From CAJJDF01 sp964021785 (lineage in GTDB: Bacteria; Bacteroidota; Bacteroidia; Flavobacteriales_D; CAJJDF01), in NCBI GenBank assembly GCA_964021785.1, contig CAXIAX010000003.1:7862-71861 (forward strand): a stretch of 64,000 nt of DNA, given 5' to 3'. Below, piece after piece: positions 51,533 to 60,184 of this stretch. Both the position numbers and the translations under genes were made by a program. Each line of letters starts with the position of its first letter. The first letter of the stretch is position 1. Below the pieces are notes generated by a model. The model had not been told where the DNA came from. It ran no database searches and saw nothing but the letters and a program-made list of their open reading frames with translations.

Positions 51533-53074
51533 TTATCTAAACAAAGTAAGAGGGAAATTTTGTGTCACCTCTTCTCCTCCGTAGTATCCTTGAAGGATTA
51601 CAAAGTATGATCCTGCTGATAGTGGATTTCCACTTTCATCATTACCGTCCCACTCAAATTTAGCATCTTCTGATTCGTAAACTAATTGTCCCCATCTGTT
51701 ATAAACTCTTATATTAAGTGCGTCATAACATCTGTCGTAAGCATCTTTTTTAAGGTAGAATAAATCATTTACACCATCTCCATTTGGAGAAAATACATTC
51801 GGTACATTATATGAGTATGTAGCTCTTTGAATAGGAATTGAAACTCTACTTCTTACCGTATCTTTAGAAGCGTCACATCCTATGGAGTAACCTAAAGCTT
51901 CTACATAAAAACTATCTACTGTTAAGATATCACAGTTATCAAGGTTCCAACAGAAACGTGCTCCTACTGTTCCATCTCCCATAAATTCTGTAGCTGTGAT
52001 TTGAGTTACATTTACATTGTTAGCTGTATCAATTCCACTAGCCATAGTTGCGTCCTCCCATTCAAAATCATAGTTACCTGCTGCATTTGGTGTAGGCAAT
52101 GAAATTGTTGCGCCAAAATCATAAGCATTTGATAAAATTGAAATAAAGAATGTATCCTGAGCATCCCTATCTGAAGCTACGATATCAAAACATCCTTCAT
52201 CATCAAATGATAATACTTGTACAGTTGGGAAGTTTTCAAAACTTGGTAAAGTATTATAGCTACAGTTAAGTGCATAATATTGTAAATCTCTAATTAACTC
52301 TCCAATTCTCACTCCATTTCTCCATTCTGTACATTTTACCGAAATAGTATAAGTTCCTAACTGTGCTGGTCTTGCCCATACACATCCTGTAACTGCATCA
52401 ATAGTACAACTACTTCCTGGCCCTAATATATTTTGCATGTTATAACCCGGGCTAAAAGCTAAATAATTTGGTACACAGTTTGTCCAATCTTCAATTGGAT
52501 TTACCAATTCATAAGAAAGACTATCTCCATCAGGATCTACAGCTGCAAAATTAATACACTTTAAGTTGTTTACACAAAAGTATCCATCAGTAGGGTAATC
52601 TACAAATCTTGGTGTACTGTTTCCTTGAGCCAATGCTGGATCCGGAATATGAGTATATAAACCTACATTTCCTGCTCCCATGTTTGTAAGAGTTGGTCTA
52701 CAACACAAATCCCACATTACTTTATATCCATTTGGATTATTTGGTAAGTTGGCAATTGTTCCTGTATATTCAATTTGTTCTACTTCACTCCCAGTTGGTG
52801 GAGTATAACACTCATCTCCAAAAGGAATTACAAATCTATTTACTTCGTTTACTGTTACAGAAGTTCCGAAAGCACAAGTTACCTGATCTCTAATATCAAA
52901 AGTTTGAGGACCAGTTAAGTTTGCTCCAGATAAGAATCTAAACAATCTAGCGTATACCGTATAAGAGTTTGGTCCGGTCTGTACAAATCTAATGTCTCCT
53001 CCTACTCCATGGGTAGCATTCGAATTAAAAGAAAATAAACTTACGAGTGTAAGTAATAAAAGTATTTTTTTCAT
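51533..53074 (-). CDS. Secreted type B T9SS cargo protein, tandem paralog
   Basis: This 513-residue protein has a signal peptide (MKKILLLLTLVSLFSFNSNA) and THGVGGDIRFVQTGPNSYT as the first domain. IPDPALAQGNSTPRFVDYP, AVDPDGDSLSYEL and ILGPGSSCTIDAVTG repeat the pattern of the paralog at 49789, and the type B domain (VPNVFSPNGDGVNDLFYLKK, YNRWGQLVYES) is almost the same. The pair is an evident tandem duplication. It has its own canonical promoter with two LytTR-like direct repeats upstream, whereas the downstream paralog lacks both. Confidence 0.88.
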   Translation of the reverse strand: MKKILLLLTLVSLFSFNSNATHGVGGDIRFVQTGPNSYTVYARLFRFLSGANLTGPQTFDIRDQVTCAFGTSVTVNEVNRFVIPFGDECYTPPTGSEVEQIEYTGTIANLPNNPNGYKVMWDLCCRPTLTNMGAGNVGLYTHIPDPALAQGNSTPRFVDYPTDGYFCVNNLKCINFAAVDPDGDSLSYELVNPIEDWTNCVPNYLAFSPGYNMQNILGPGSSCTIDAVTGCVWARPAQLGTYTISVKCTEWRNGVRIGELIRDLQYYALNCSYNTLPSFENFPTVQVLSFDDEGCFDIVASDRDAQDTFFISILSNAYDFGATISLPTPNAAGNYDFEWEDATMASGIDTANNVNVTQITATEFMGDGTVGARFCWNLDNCDILTVDSFYVEALGYSIGCDASKDTVRSRVSIPIQRATYSYNVPNVFSPNGDGVNDLFYLKKDAYDRCYDALNIRVYNRWGQLVYESEDAKFEWDGNDESGNPLSAGSYFVILQGYYGGEEVTQNFPLTLFR

Positions 53075-53107
53075 AGCTCTATTTTATTTAATAAAAATTT
53101 ATTGTCT

Positions 53108-53138
53108 CAAATATAAGTTTTAATCATTCACAATCAAA
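53108..53138 (-). promoter_or_regulatory. Canonical promoter of the 513-residue cargo gene
   Basis: On the minus strand TTTG (53135-53138) and TATATTTG (53108-53115) are separated by 19 bases, the optimal Bacteroidota spacing. The start codon follows 33 bases after. Confidence 0.7.
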
Positions 53139-53146
53139 AGAATTTA

Positions 53147-53185
53147 CATGAACAGTGTGTTTTTTTTCATGAAAAGTGTGTTTTT
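53147..53185 (-). promoter_or_regulatory. Tandem direct repeats resembling a LytTR-family binding site
   Basis: Read on the minus strand, AAAAACACACTTTTCATG and AAAAACACACTGTTCATG are 17/18 identical and repeat with a 21-base period. The inner ACTGTTCAT agrees with the known LytTR half-site pattern [TA][AC][CA]GTTN[AG][TG] at 8 of 9 positions; the other copy agrees at 7 of 9. A 21-base period equals a 9-base site with the 12-base gap used by LytTR regulators. The pair is just upstream of the -33 box, a place for an activator. Confidence 0.55.
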
Positions 53186-53194
53186 ATTTTTTAA

Positions 53195-54214
53195 CTAATA
53201 AATATTTACTTCTCTTTCTAGAGTAATTTGAAAATTCTTTAATACAGATTTCATAATTAGTGAAGATAAATCATAAATATCTTTTCCTTTACTTTCTCCA
53301 TAATTCACAAGGACTAGCGCTTGATTTTCGTGTACTCCATAATCCCCTTTTCTTGTCCCTTTCCACCCCAAATGATCAATAAGCCATCCCGCAGCAATTT
53401 TTATTTCTCCATTAGGTAATTTATAATAAGACATTTGAGGAAATTGATCTTTCAAATCTTCAAAATGAGATAGAGAAATAACTGGGTTTTTGAAAAAACT
53501 TCCTGCATTCCCTATTTTATTTGGATCTGGTAATTTTCTTAATCGAATACTTGTTACGGCATCACTAATTGCCTTTATTGATAGCTTATCCACTTTCATT
53601 TTTTTCAACTCACTTTCTATTGCTCCATATGAGACATTAAACTGTGGTTTTTTTGACAATTTATAAACTACTGATGTAATTATATATTGACCTTTTAAAG
53701 CGTTTTTGAAAACACTATCTCTATATCCAAATTCACATTCTTCTTTTGAAAATATTTTTAGTTTTCCTGTAGCTATTTCAATAGCTTCTAAACTATGAAA
53801 AACATCTTTTATCTCTACTCCATAAGCACCTATGTTTTGCATTGGACTTGCTCCCACATTTCCGGGAATTAAAGATAAATTTTCTATTCCTGCATAGTTA
53901 TTACTAACACAATATTGCACAAATTCGTGCCAGTTTTCTCCAGCTCCAGATTTAATATATATTTCTTCCTCGTCCTCCTTTTCTATCGATATACCTTTCA
54001 AATTATTCTTCAATACCAAACCATCAAAATCTTTGGTAAATAACAAGTTACTTCCTCCTCCCAAAATTAACAGTTCTTCTTTCATTAGTTCGGTATCTTT
54101 CAATACTTCTTGAAGTTCTTCTAGATTGGAAAACTGAGTGAAAAATTTAGCAGAAACCGGCACACCAAAAGTGGTATACTTCTTGATAGATTTATTCTTT
54201 TCTATGTCAATCAT
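53195..54214 (-). CDS. murB: UDP-N-acetylenolpyruvoylglucosamine reductase MurB
   Basis: This 339-residue flavoenzyme has the FAD-binding LLILGGGSNLLF and the phrases SLIPGNVGASPMQNIGAYGVE, YRDSVFK and GNAGSFFKNPV, with the catalytic Ser in the last, as in type I MurB. It makes UDP-N-acetylmuramic acid. The length and order are standard. No other mur gene is adjacent. Confidence 0.95.
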   Translation of the reverse strand: MIDIEKNKSIKKYTTFGVPVSAKFFTQFSNLEELQEVLKDTELMKEELLILGGGSNLLFTKDFDGLVLKNNLKGISIEKEDEEEIYIKSGAGENWHEFVQYCVSNNYAGIENLSLIPGNVGASPMQNIGAYGVEIKDVFHSLEAIEIATGKLKIFSKEECEFGYRDSVFKNALKGQYIITSVVYKLSKKPQFNVSYGAIESELKKMKVDKLSIKAISDAVTSIRLRKLPDPNKIGNAGSFFKNPVISLSHFEDLKDQFPQMSYYKLPNGEIKIAAGWLIDHLGWKGTRKGDYGVHENQALVLVNYGESKGKDIYDLSSLIMKSVLKNFQITLEREVNIY

Positions 54215-54318
54215 TTTTTTTGTATTTTTAGGAAGTGGATAAAAATACTACTTTATTTAACAATTAGAGCATCCTTTTTGCCTACTATTCGTATTTATAT
54301 TACATATAAATAATTTTT

Positions 54319-57300
54319 ATGATAAAAAGTCACACATATAAATTTTTCCTTACTCTTGCGGGTATGATTTTGAGTTTATTGACTTTTTCTCAACATGACC
54401 ATGAAGAATCTTCTAATCATTATTTTTTCAAACAAAATAAAGGCCAATGGAATGAAGTGATTGAATACAAGGCCGATTTAATTGATGGTGCTATGTTTCT
54501 TGAAAAACAAGGAATAACTTATCATTTTAAAGATAAAAGTTACTTGAGAGCTTCACACGCAACAAAAGAATATATTCCTAAACCGAAAAATGTAAAAGGT
54601 CATGTTGTAAGAGTAAAATTTAAAGGGGCAAATACAAATCCAATCATTTCATCTGAAAGAAAATCACCTCATTATGAAAATTATTTTGTTGGAACCGACA
54701 AATCAAAATGGGCTTCGGAGGTGAGAGTATTTAATGAAGTAAGCTATTCCAATATTTATCCTGGTATTGATTTCAAAATATATGAATCTCAATCTAATAT
54801 GAAATATGATTTTGTTGTTTCGCCAGGAGCAAATCATAAAAATATTCAAGTTGAGTATAATGGAGCGGATGATTTATATATTGATCAAGGAGTCCTTTAT
54901 GTAAAAACAACTATAACCGATATTATAGAAAACAAACCCTATGCTTATCAAATAATAAATGGAGAAAAAGTAGAGGTTATTTGCAACTATAAACTCAAAC
55001 GAAATATTTTAAAATTTGACTTTCCAAAAGGATATGACAAAACGAAAGAATTAATAATTGACCCGGTTTTAATTTTTAGCTCCTATTCTGGTGCAGTTTC
55101 GGATAACTTTGGGTACACTGCAACTTATGACACCTTGGGGTTTACTTATGGTGGTGGTGTAATTTTTGGAACAAGCTACCCTACCACAACAGGGGCGTAT
55201 GACACCTCTTTTAATGGAGGTTCTGGAGGAAGAACCTCTGTACCTGCCGATATTGCTATTTCTAAATTTAATGCTAATGGATCTGCCTTAGTTTATTCTA
55301 CTTTCCTTGGTGGTGCAGGAGATGAATCTCCACATAGTATTGTAACCAATGATGCAGGCGAATTGTATATTCTTGGAACTACAGGCTCTTCCAACTTTCC
55401 TACTTCTGTTGGTTGTTATGACAACACATTTAATGGAGGAACAAATTTCCCAGGTTCTGCCGTAGATTACCCTTCGGGATGCGATATAATAATTACTAAA
55501 CTGAATGCCGCAGGAACTGCTCTTCTGTCGTCTACCTATGTTGGAGGATCTGGAAATGACGGATTGAACAATAATGCTGGATTAAAAAACAACTATGGAG
55601 ATGAATTTAGAGGAGAAATAATAGTAGATCAATCAAACAATTGCTACGTTTCTTCTGTGACAAACTCTACCAACTTTCCTGTTGTGGGAGGTTCAGGTTT
55701 TAAAGGAGGTAGTTCAGACGGAGTAGTTTTTAAATTAAACCCTACTCTTTCTGTACTAACCTGGAGTACCCACATAGGAGGCTCTGGAATTGATGCTGCT
55801 TATGGTATTCAACAAGATGCCGCAGGAAATACATTTATTGCAGGAGGAACCACAAGTACCAATTTAGATTCTGCTGTGAATACTAACTCGGGAGGAGTTG
55901 ATGGATTTTTAGCTAAATATAGCCCTGCAAATATTCTACTTAATTCAAGATACATTGGAACTGCCTCATACGACCAATGTTATTTTGTTCAAATCGATAT
56001 CTTCGATTCTGTATACACATTTGGTCAATCGCTTGGAGCAATGCCTGTGACTGCAGGAAAATATTCTAATGCTGGTAGTCATCAATTCATACAGAAATAC
56101 GACAACACACTTACTACCTTAGATTTTAGTACTGTTTTTGGCTCTACAAGCTCTACTATTAATATTTCTCCTTCTGCATTTTTGGTAAATGATTGCGGAT
56201 TAATTTATATGAGCGGCTGGGGAGGAACAGTAAATTCTGCGGGCGGAACCACCACAGGATTACCAATTTCTGCGGGTGCGTTTCAAACTACAACTGATGG
56301 TTCTGACTTTTATTTAATGGTATTAGAAAAAAATGCAACTGGACTAAATTACGCTACATTTTTTGGAGGATCCGGATCTAATGAACATGTAGACGGAGGA
56401 ACAAGTAGATTTGACAAAAAAGGAAATGTATATCAAGCTGTTTGTGCTGGTTGTTCTGGTAGTTTTCCTACTACACCTGGCGCTTGGGCAACTACCAATG
56501 GAAGCACCAATTGCAACCTTGGTGTTTTTAAATTTAATATCAATGAAATAAAAGCAATTGCAAGTATTCCTACAGTAATCATTTGCTACCCAAATGCTGC
56601 TTTTTTTAGTAATAGCAGTTCCAATGGTAATGCTTATTTATGGGACTTTGGAGATGGAAATACTAGTACAGCATTTGCTCCTACTCACTTCTATTCTTCT
56701 GCAGGAACCTACACAGCTTCTTTATTGGTATATGATTCTACAGGATGTATAAAACCTGATTCTTCTACTATAACAATTATTGTATTTGATCCGGCTTCTG
56801 CAGTTACTTCTCCAGATACTGTAATTTGCCCAAATACTTCTGTTCAACTTTCAGCAACCGGAGGATCTACTTATTTATGGAGCCCTTCTGCCACACTAAG
56901 TAATGACACTATTGCCAACCCAATTGCCACACCAACTTCTGCTACTACGTATCAAGTTATTGTTTCTAATATTTGTGGTATCGACACTAGCTACATTAAT
57001 GTTTCTTTTCATCCAACCTCAACATTAACAAGCAAAGACAGTACAATTTGTTCGGGAGACACTGCTCAGTTATATGCAGCCGGAGGTACTACCTATAATT
57101 GGACTCCATCTGCTAGTATTGTTAATCCATCCTCTGCTACTCCTTCTGTATTCCCAACCGCAACCACCAATTACTATGTAAATGTTGTTACACCTCAAGG
57201 TTGTAATGCCATAGACTCTGTATTGATAACCGTTATAGATATACCAAACCCTATTCTTTCGGATGACGATTCTATTTGTTTTGGCGATAGAATTACTTTA

Positions 57301-58191
57301 AACGCATCTGGAGCCGACTCATATCTGTGGAGCCCTGCAGCTAGTTTAAGCAACACCACAGGCACTTCGGTAACTGCCTCACCAGGAAATACAACTACCT
57401 ATTTTGTAGATTACACAAATCAATGTGCTACACTTACAGATAGTGTTACAATTATTGTGGTTGTTCCAAATGCAACTTCCTCTCCCAATGATACCATTTG
57501 TTTTAATGAATCGACCACCATTTGGGCTACCGGTGGAGTCACTTATTCATGGAGTCCTAGTTCATTTGCTGCTCAACCAACCAATGACACAACAGATGTA
57601 AATCCTACATCTCCTACTGTTTTTAGAGTTATTGTAACTGATGCTATTGGCTGTACTGACACTGCCTTTACTTCTATTAATTTTTCTCCAATACCCTCAG
57701 TAGACGCAGGACCAAATCAAATAATAAATTATGGAGAAACAGCTTTGCTTAATGCAACTTCCTCTACAGGAACATTTTTTTGGTCCCCAGCAACATCTAT
57801 AGCTAATACCACTATCAAATCTACCTCTGCTCAACCTAGTAATTCTACTACATATTATGCTAACTTAATGGATGCATACGGTTGTTTTGTTCAAGATTCT
57901 GTAACAATATCTTTAGATGGAAGTCTATATATCCCTAATACATTTAGTCCAAATAAAGATGGAACAAATGATGTTTTCAAAATCTATTCAGAAGATATCT
58001 TTGAATTCGAAATATTAATATTTAATAGATGGGGCGAATTGCTGTACGAATCTAAAGACGTATCAAAAAGCTGGGACGGAACCTTTAAAGGTGAAGTTTG
58101 TAAGATTGATACTTACGTATGGAGAATTGTTTATTCAGATGTTAACACTTCTAAAAACGAAATATTTGGACACGTAAATATAATTAGATAA
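54319..58191 (+). CDS. Large secreted protein with SBBP propeller, PKD, five Ig-like repeats and type B T9SS domain
   Basis: This 1290-residue protein has a signal peptide to about residue 25 (TFSQ), a first domain with HYFFKQNKGQWNEVIEYK (DUF7948-like) and an SBBP beta-propeller (YSTFLGGAGDE, SSTYVGGSGND, WSTHIGGSGID and others, about 300-740). Then come a PKD domain with YLWDFGDGN near residue 772, five Ig-like repeats of about 70 residues with the form VICPNTSVQLSATGGSTYLW (about 831-1199) and a type B sorting domain from about 1203 (IPNTFSPNKDGTNDVFK, FNRWGELLYES). It is presumably a surface adhesin-like or matrix protein; the ligand is unknown. The gene is monocistronic and converges with the DUF547 gene with no gap. 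Confidence 0.9.
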   Translation: MIKSHTYKFFLTLAGMILSLLTFSQHDHEESSNHYFFKQNKGQWNEVIEYKADLIDGAMFLEKQGITYHFKDKSYLRASHATKEYIPKPKNVKGHVVRVKFKGANTNPIISSERKSPHYENYFVGTDKSKWASEVRVFNEVSYSNIYPGIDFKIYESQSNMKYDFVVSPGANHKNIQVEYNGADDLYIDQGVLYVKTTITDIIENKPYAYQIINGEKVEVICNYKLKRNILKFDFPKGYDKTKELIIDPVLIFSSYSGAVSDNFGYTATYDTLGFTYGGGVIFGTSYPTTTGAYDTSFNGGSGGRTSVPADIAISKFNANGSALVYSTFLGGAGDESPHSIVTNDAGELYILGTTGSSNFPTSVGCYDNTFNGGTNFPGSAVDYPSGCDIIITKLNAAGTALLSSTYVGGSGNDGLNNNAGLKNNYGDEFRGEIIVDQSNNCYVSSVTNSTNFPVVGGSGFKGGSSDGVVFKLNPTLSVLTWSTHIGGSGIDAAYGIQQDAAGNTFIAGGTTSTNLDSAVNTNSGGVDGFLAKYSPANILLNSRYIGTASYDQCYFVQIDIFDSVYTFGQSLGAMPVTAGKYSNAGSHQFIQKYDNTLTTLDFSTVFGSTSSTINISPSAFLVNDCGLIYMSGWGGTVNSAGGTTTGLPISAGAFQTTTDGSDFYLMVLEKNATGLNYATFFGGSGSNEHVDGGTSRFDKKGNVYQAVCAGCSGSFPTTPGAWATTNGSTNCNLGVFKFNINEIKAIASIPTVIICYPNAAFFSNSSSNGNAYLWDFGDGNTSTAFAPTHFYSSAGTYTASLLVYDSTGCIKPDSSTITIIVFDPASAVTSPDTVICPNTSVQLSATGGSTYLWSPSATLSNDTIANPIATPTSATTYQVIVSNICGIDTSYINVSFHPTSTLTSKDSTICSGDTAQLYAAGGTTYNWTPSASIVNPSSATPSVFPTATTNYYVNVVTPQGCNAIDSVLITVIDIPNPILSDDDSICFGDRITLNASGADSYLWSPAASLSNTTGTSVTASPGNTTTYFVDYTNQCATLTDSVTIIVVVPNATSSPNDTICFNESTTIWATGGVTYSWSPSSFAAQPTNDTTDVNPTSPTVFRVIVTDAIGCTDTAFTSINFSPIPSVDAGPNQIINYGETALLNATSSTGTFFWSPATSIANTTIKSTSAQPSNSTTYYANLMDAYGCFVQDSVTISLDGSLYIPNTFSPNKDGTNDVFKIYSEDIFEFEILIFNRWGELLYESKDVSKSWDGTFKGEVCKIDTYVWRIVYSDVNTSKNEIFGHVNIIR

Positions 58192-58959
58192 TTACAGGTT
58201 AATCTCTCTGTAATTATCCAATAATAAAGTCCAATCGTAAGTAGTAAAATATATTTTACTTGGCTTCTTTTCTGTAATTCCGTAATCTTTCAAGATTCCT
58301 TTTGCTCCTCTTATTCCACCAAAATCTCCACGAAACCATGAGAACAATGAAACCGTTTGAACAGTTCCGTATTCATCTATGCTTGTTTGTTCTTGCAGGT
58401 AAGTTTTAGTCATGAAATCAAATTGCTTGTCCAAATCTTCTGCATTATAAATGGCAACTGGCGGACAACTTTTTGCTCCACAGTTTAGCGCAAAATGCAC
58501 TCTCCAATCTTTGTGATCTACTCTTAGTTTTCTTTCCCATTTATCTCTAAATATTCTGCGGATATATCCTGCTCCAATTGGAGATTGAGATTTTCTTATT
58601 ATTCCGTGTTCTATATCGGCAAAGGACAAAGTTTCTCCTGCAATTTTTATTCTTTTTTCGCTAAAAAAAGCTCTTCTATCTTCATACAACTCTGGATTAT
58701 TTTTCAATGCATATTGTATGTATCCATTGTATACATTTACCCAGAAAGCTAGTTTTTCGTTATTGGAGTTCAATCCATTTTCTATTTGTTCTAATGAGGT
58801 AGATGCAAAAAATTCTACTATTTTTTCTGGTGATTTATTGTCCTTCTGAAGACTTAATAATTCTTGAGAATAGTTTAATAATTCTTTTTCTTGAGAAAAT
58901 GAATTTGAAAAAAAAGCTAAAAACATAGCTAGTAAAGTTACCTTAATGGAGTAGTTCAT
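58192..58959 (-). CDS. DUF547 domain protein with signal peptide
   Basis: This 255-residue protein has a signal peptide (MNYSIKVTLLAMFLAFFSNSFS) and the DUF547 signature AFWVNVYNGYIQYAL, HFALNCGAKSCPPVAIYNAEDL with the conserved Cys, and SWFRGDFG. The family has a thioredoxin- or transglutaminase-like fold proposition but no established activity. It lies directly after the stop of the plus-strand cargo gene, so transcription converges here with no terminator seen. Confidence 0.88.
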   Translation of the reverse strand: MNYSIKVTLLAMFLAFFSNSFSQEKELLNYSQELLSLQKDNKSPEKIVEFFASTSLEQIENGLNSNNEKLAFWVNVYNGYIQYALKNNPELYEDRRAFFSEKRIKIAGETLSFADIEHGIIRKSQSPIGAGYIRRIFRDKWERKLRVDHKDWRVHFALNCGAKSCPPVAIYNAEDLDKQFDFMTKTYLQEQTSIDEYGTVQTVSLFSWFRGDFGGIRGAKGILKDYGITEKKPSKIYFTTYDWTLLLDNYREINL

Positions 58960-59013
58960 ATATTTTGTTTATACTAATTAAACGAATACAACATAGATTC
59001 CCTACAAAAAGTA

Positions 59014-59021
59014 TAAATTTG
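59014..59021 (+). promoter_or_regulatory. -7 promoter element of the GT2 gene, near-leaderless
   Basis: TAAATTTG matches TAnnTTTG and ends 4 bases before the ATG at 59026. No TTTG box at the expected distance is visible. Confidence 0.4.
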
Positions 59022-59025
59022 AAAA

Positions 59026-59727
59026 ATGAAAACCACTGTAAGTATAATTATTCCTTGCTATAACGAAGAGACTTTAATCTCTCATAAGATTCCACATTTG
59101 CTGGAAATAGCTAAAAATACCGATACTGAAATCATAGTGGTAGACTCACCAAAATCTACTGATAACACAAAAGGTGTTTTGGTACAATTCCCTAGCGTTT
59201 CTTACTATAAAGGAGATGAAAAAGGCAGGGCTAAGCAAATGAATTTTGGTGCAAAAAAAGCTACAGGAAATGTATTTGTATTCTTACATGCAGATGTAAC
59301 ATTACCTCCCAATTATTTTTCACTTATAGAGGATTGTTTGAGAAAAAATGACTGTGGTTTTTTTAATTATAAATTTGATAAAGAGGGATTCTGGATGAAA
59401 TTTAACGCTTCATTTGTGAAGAAAAAAGGAATTTTTACTGGTGGTGGCGATCAATGTCATTTTTATAAAAGAGCAATTTTTGAAAAACTGAATGGTTTTA
59501 ACGAAGAATATTGCATCATGGAAGATTTTGAAATCATAGACCGTGTAAAACAGAATAACATTCCTTATGAAATTATAGAAACTCCAGTAATTGTGAGCGC
59601 AAGAAAATACGAAAAAAACTCTTGGCTAAAGATTAGCTTAATAAATGGGTATGTGTTTTTATCCTACAAGCTGGGAGTTCCTCCTACAAAATTGGAAAAA
59701 AGATACCGAAGCTTAATTAGAAAATAA
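59026..59727 (+). CDS. Family 2 glycosyltransferase (TIGR04283-like)
   Basis: This 233-residue protein has the GT-A motifs SIIIPCYNEE, IIVVDSPKSTDNT and the metal-site segment VFLHADVTLPPNYF (about 87-100), followed by GGDQCHFYKRAIFEKLNGF and MEDFEIIDRVK. Its size and these motifs match the TIGR04283 type glycosyltransferases. The acceptor is unknown. It begins right after a -7 element and is convergent with the HsdR_N-like gene. Confidence 0.85.
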   Translation: MKTTVSIIIPCYNEETLISHKIPHLLEIAKNTDTEIIVVDSPKSTDNTKGVLVQFPSVSYYKGDEKGRAKQMNFGAKKATGNVFVFLHADVTLPPNYFSLIEDCLRKNDCGFFNYKFDKEGFWMKFNASFVKKKGIFTGGGDQCHFYKRAIFEKLNGFNEEYCIMEDFEIIDRVKQNNIPYEIIETPVIVSARKYEKNSWLKISLINGYVFLSYKLGVPPTKLEKRYRSLIRK

Positions 59728-59729
59728 GC

Positions 59730-60179
59730 TTACTTAAAAACAGGAATTTCTTGCAAGTAATTGTAAGTCTTGTTTTCAAAATCTATTTCACAAATAAAAT
59801 GCGAAAGTCCATTCGTTACAATCAAAAAAGGCACTCGTAACTCCATGTTGTAGGTCGCAATTTGTGCAAATGTTGCTTGCGAAATTTTCACCTCAGGTGC
59901 TTTACATTCTATCAATAAAAAAGGTTGAGCATTTTTATCATAGATTAAAACATCAAATCGTTTTATCCTTTCATTTACTTTAAATTGTTTTTCAACTTTA
60001 AAGTAGTTTTTAGAATAGGAATGATGATTGATTAAAAAATGGATGAAATTTTGCCTCACCCACTCTTCTGGGGTGAGTACAAAATATGCTTTTCTTATTT
60101 CATCATAAATGAAATATTCGCCTTCTTTTTTTTGAATCTTAGCCTGATATCCTGGCAGATTTAACTCAACTGTTTTCAA
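59730..60179 (-). CDS. Stand-alone HsdR_N-type protein (PD-(D/E)XK nuclease fold)
   Basis: This 149-residue protein has the PD-(D/E)XK core of the type I restriction R-subunit N-terminal domain: RFDVLIY (D76), LLIECKAPE (E91, K93) and ATYNMELRVPFLIVTNG. The helicase and HsdM/HsdS components are absent, so it is not part of a restriction system here. Such short proteins are widespread in Bacteroidota and their function is unknown. It follows the DUF4139 gene by 5 bases. Confidence 0.85.
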   Translation of the reverse strand: MKTVELNLPGYQAKIQKKEGEYFIYDEIRKAYFVLTPEEWVRQNFIHFLINHHSYSKNYFKVEKQFKVNERIKRFDVLIYDKNAQPFLLIECKAPEVKISQATFAQIATYNMELRVPFLIVTNGLSHFICEIDFENKTYNYLQEIPVFK

Positions 60180-60184
60180 TTCTA

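Noticed and set aside
59730..60179. Restriction-modification system
   Set aside because: Only the short nuclease-fold domain is present; no methylase, specificity or helicase subunit lies nearby.
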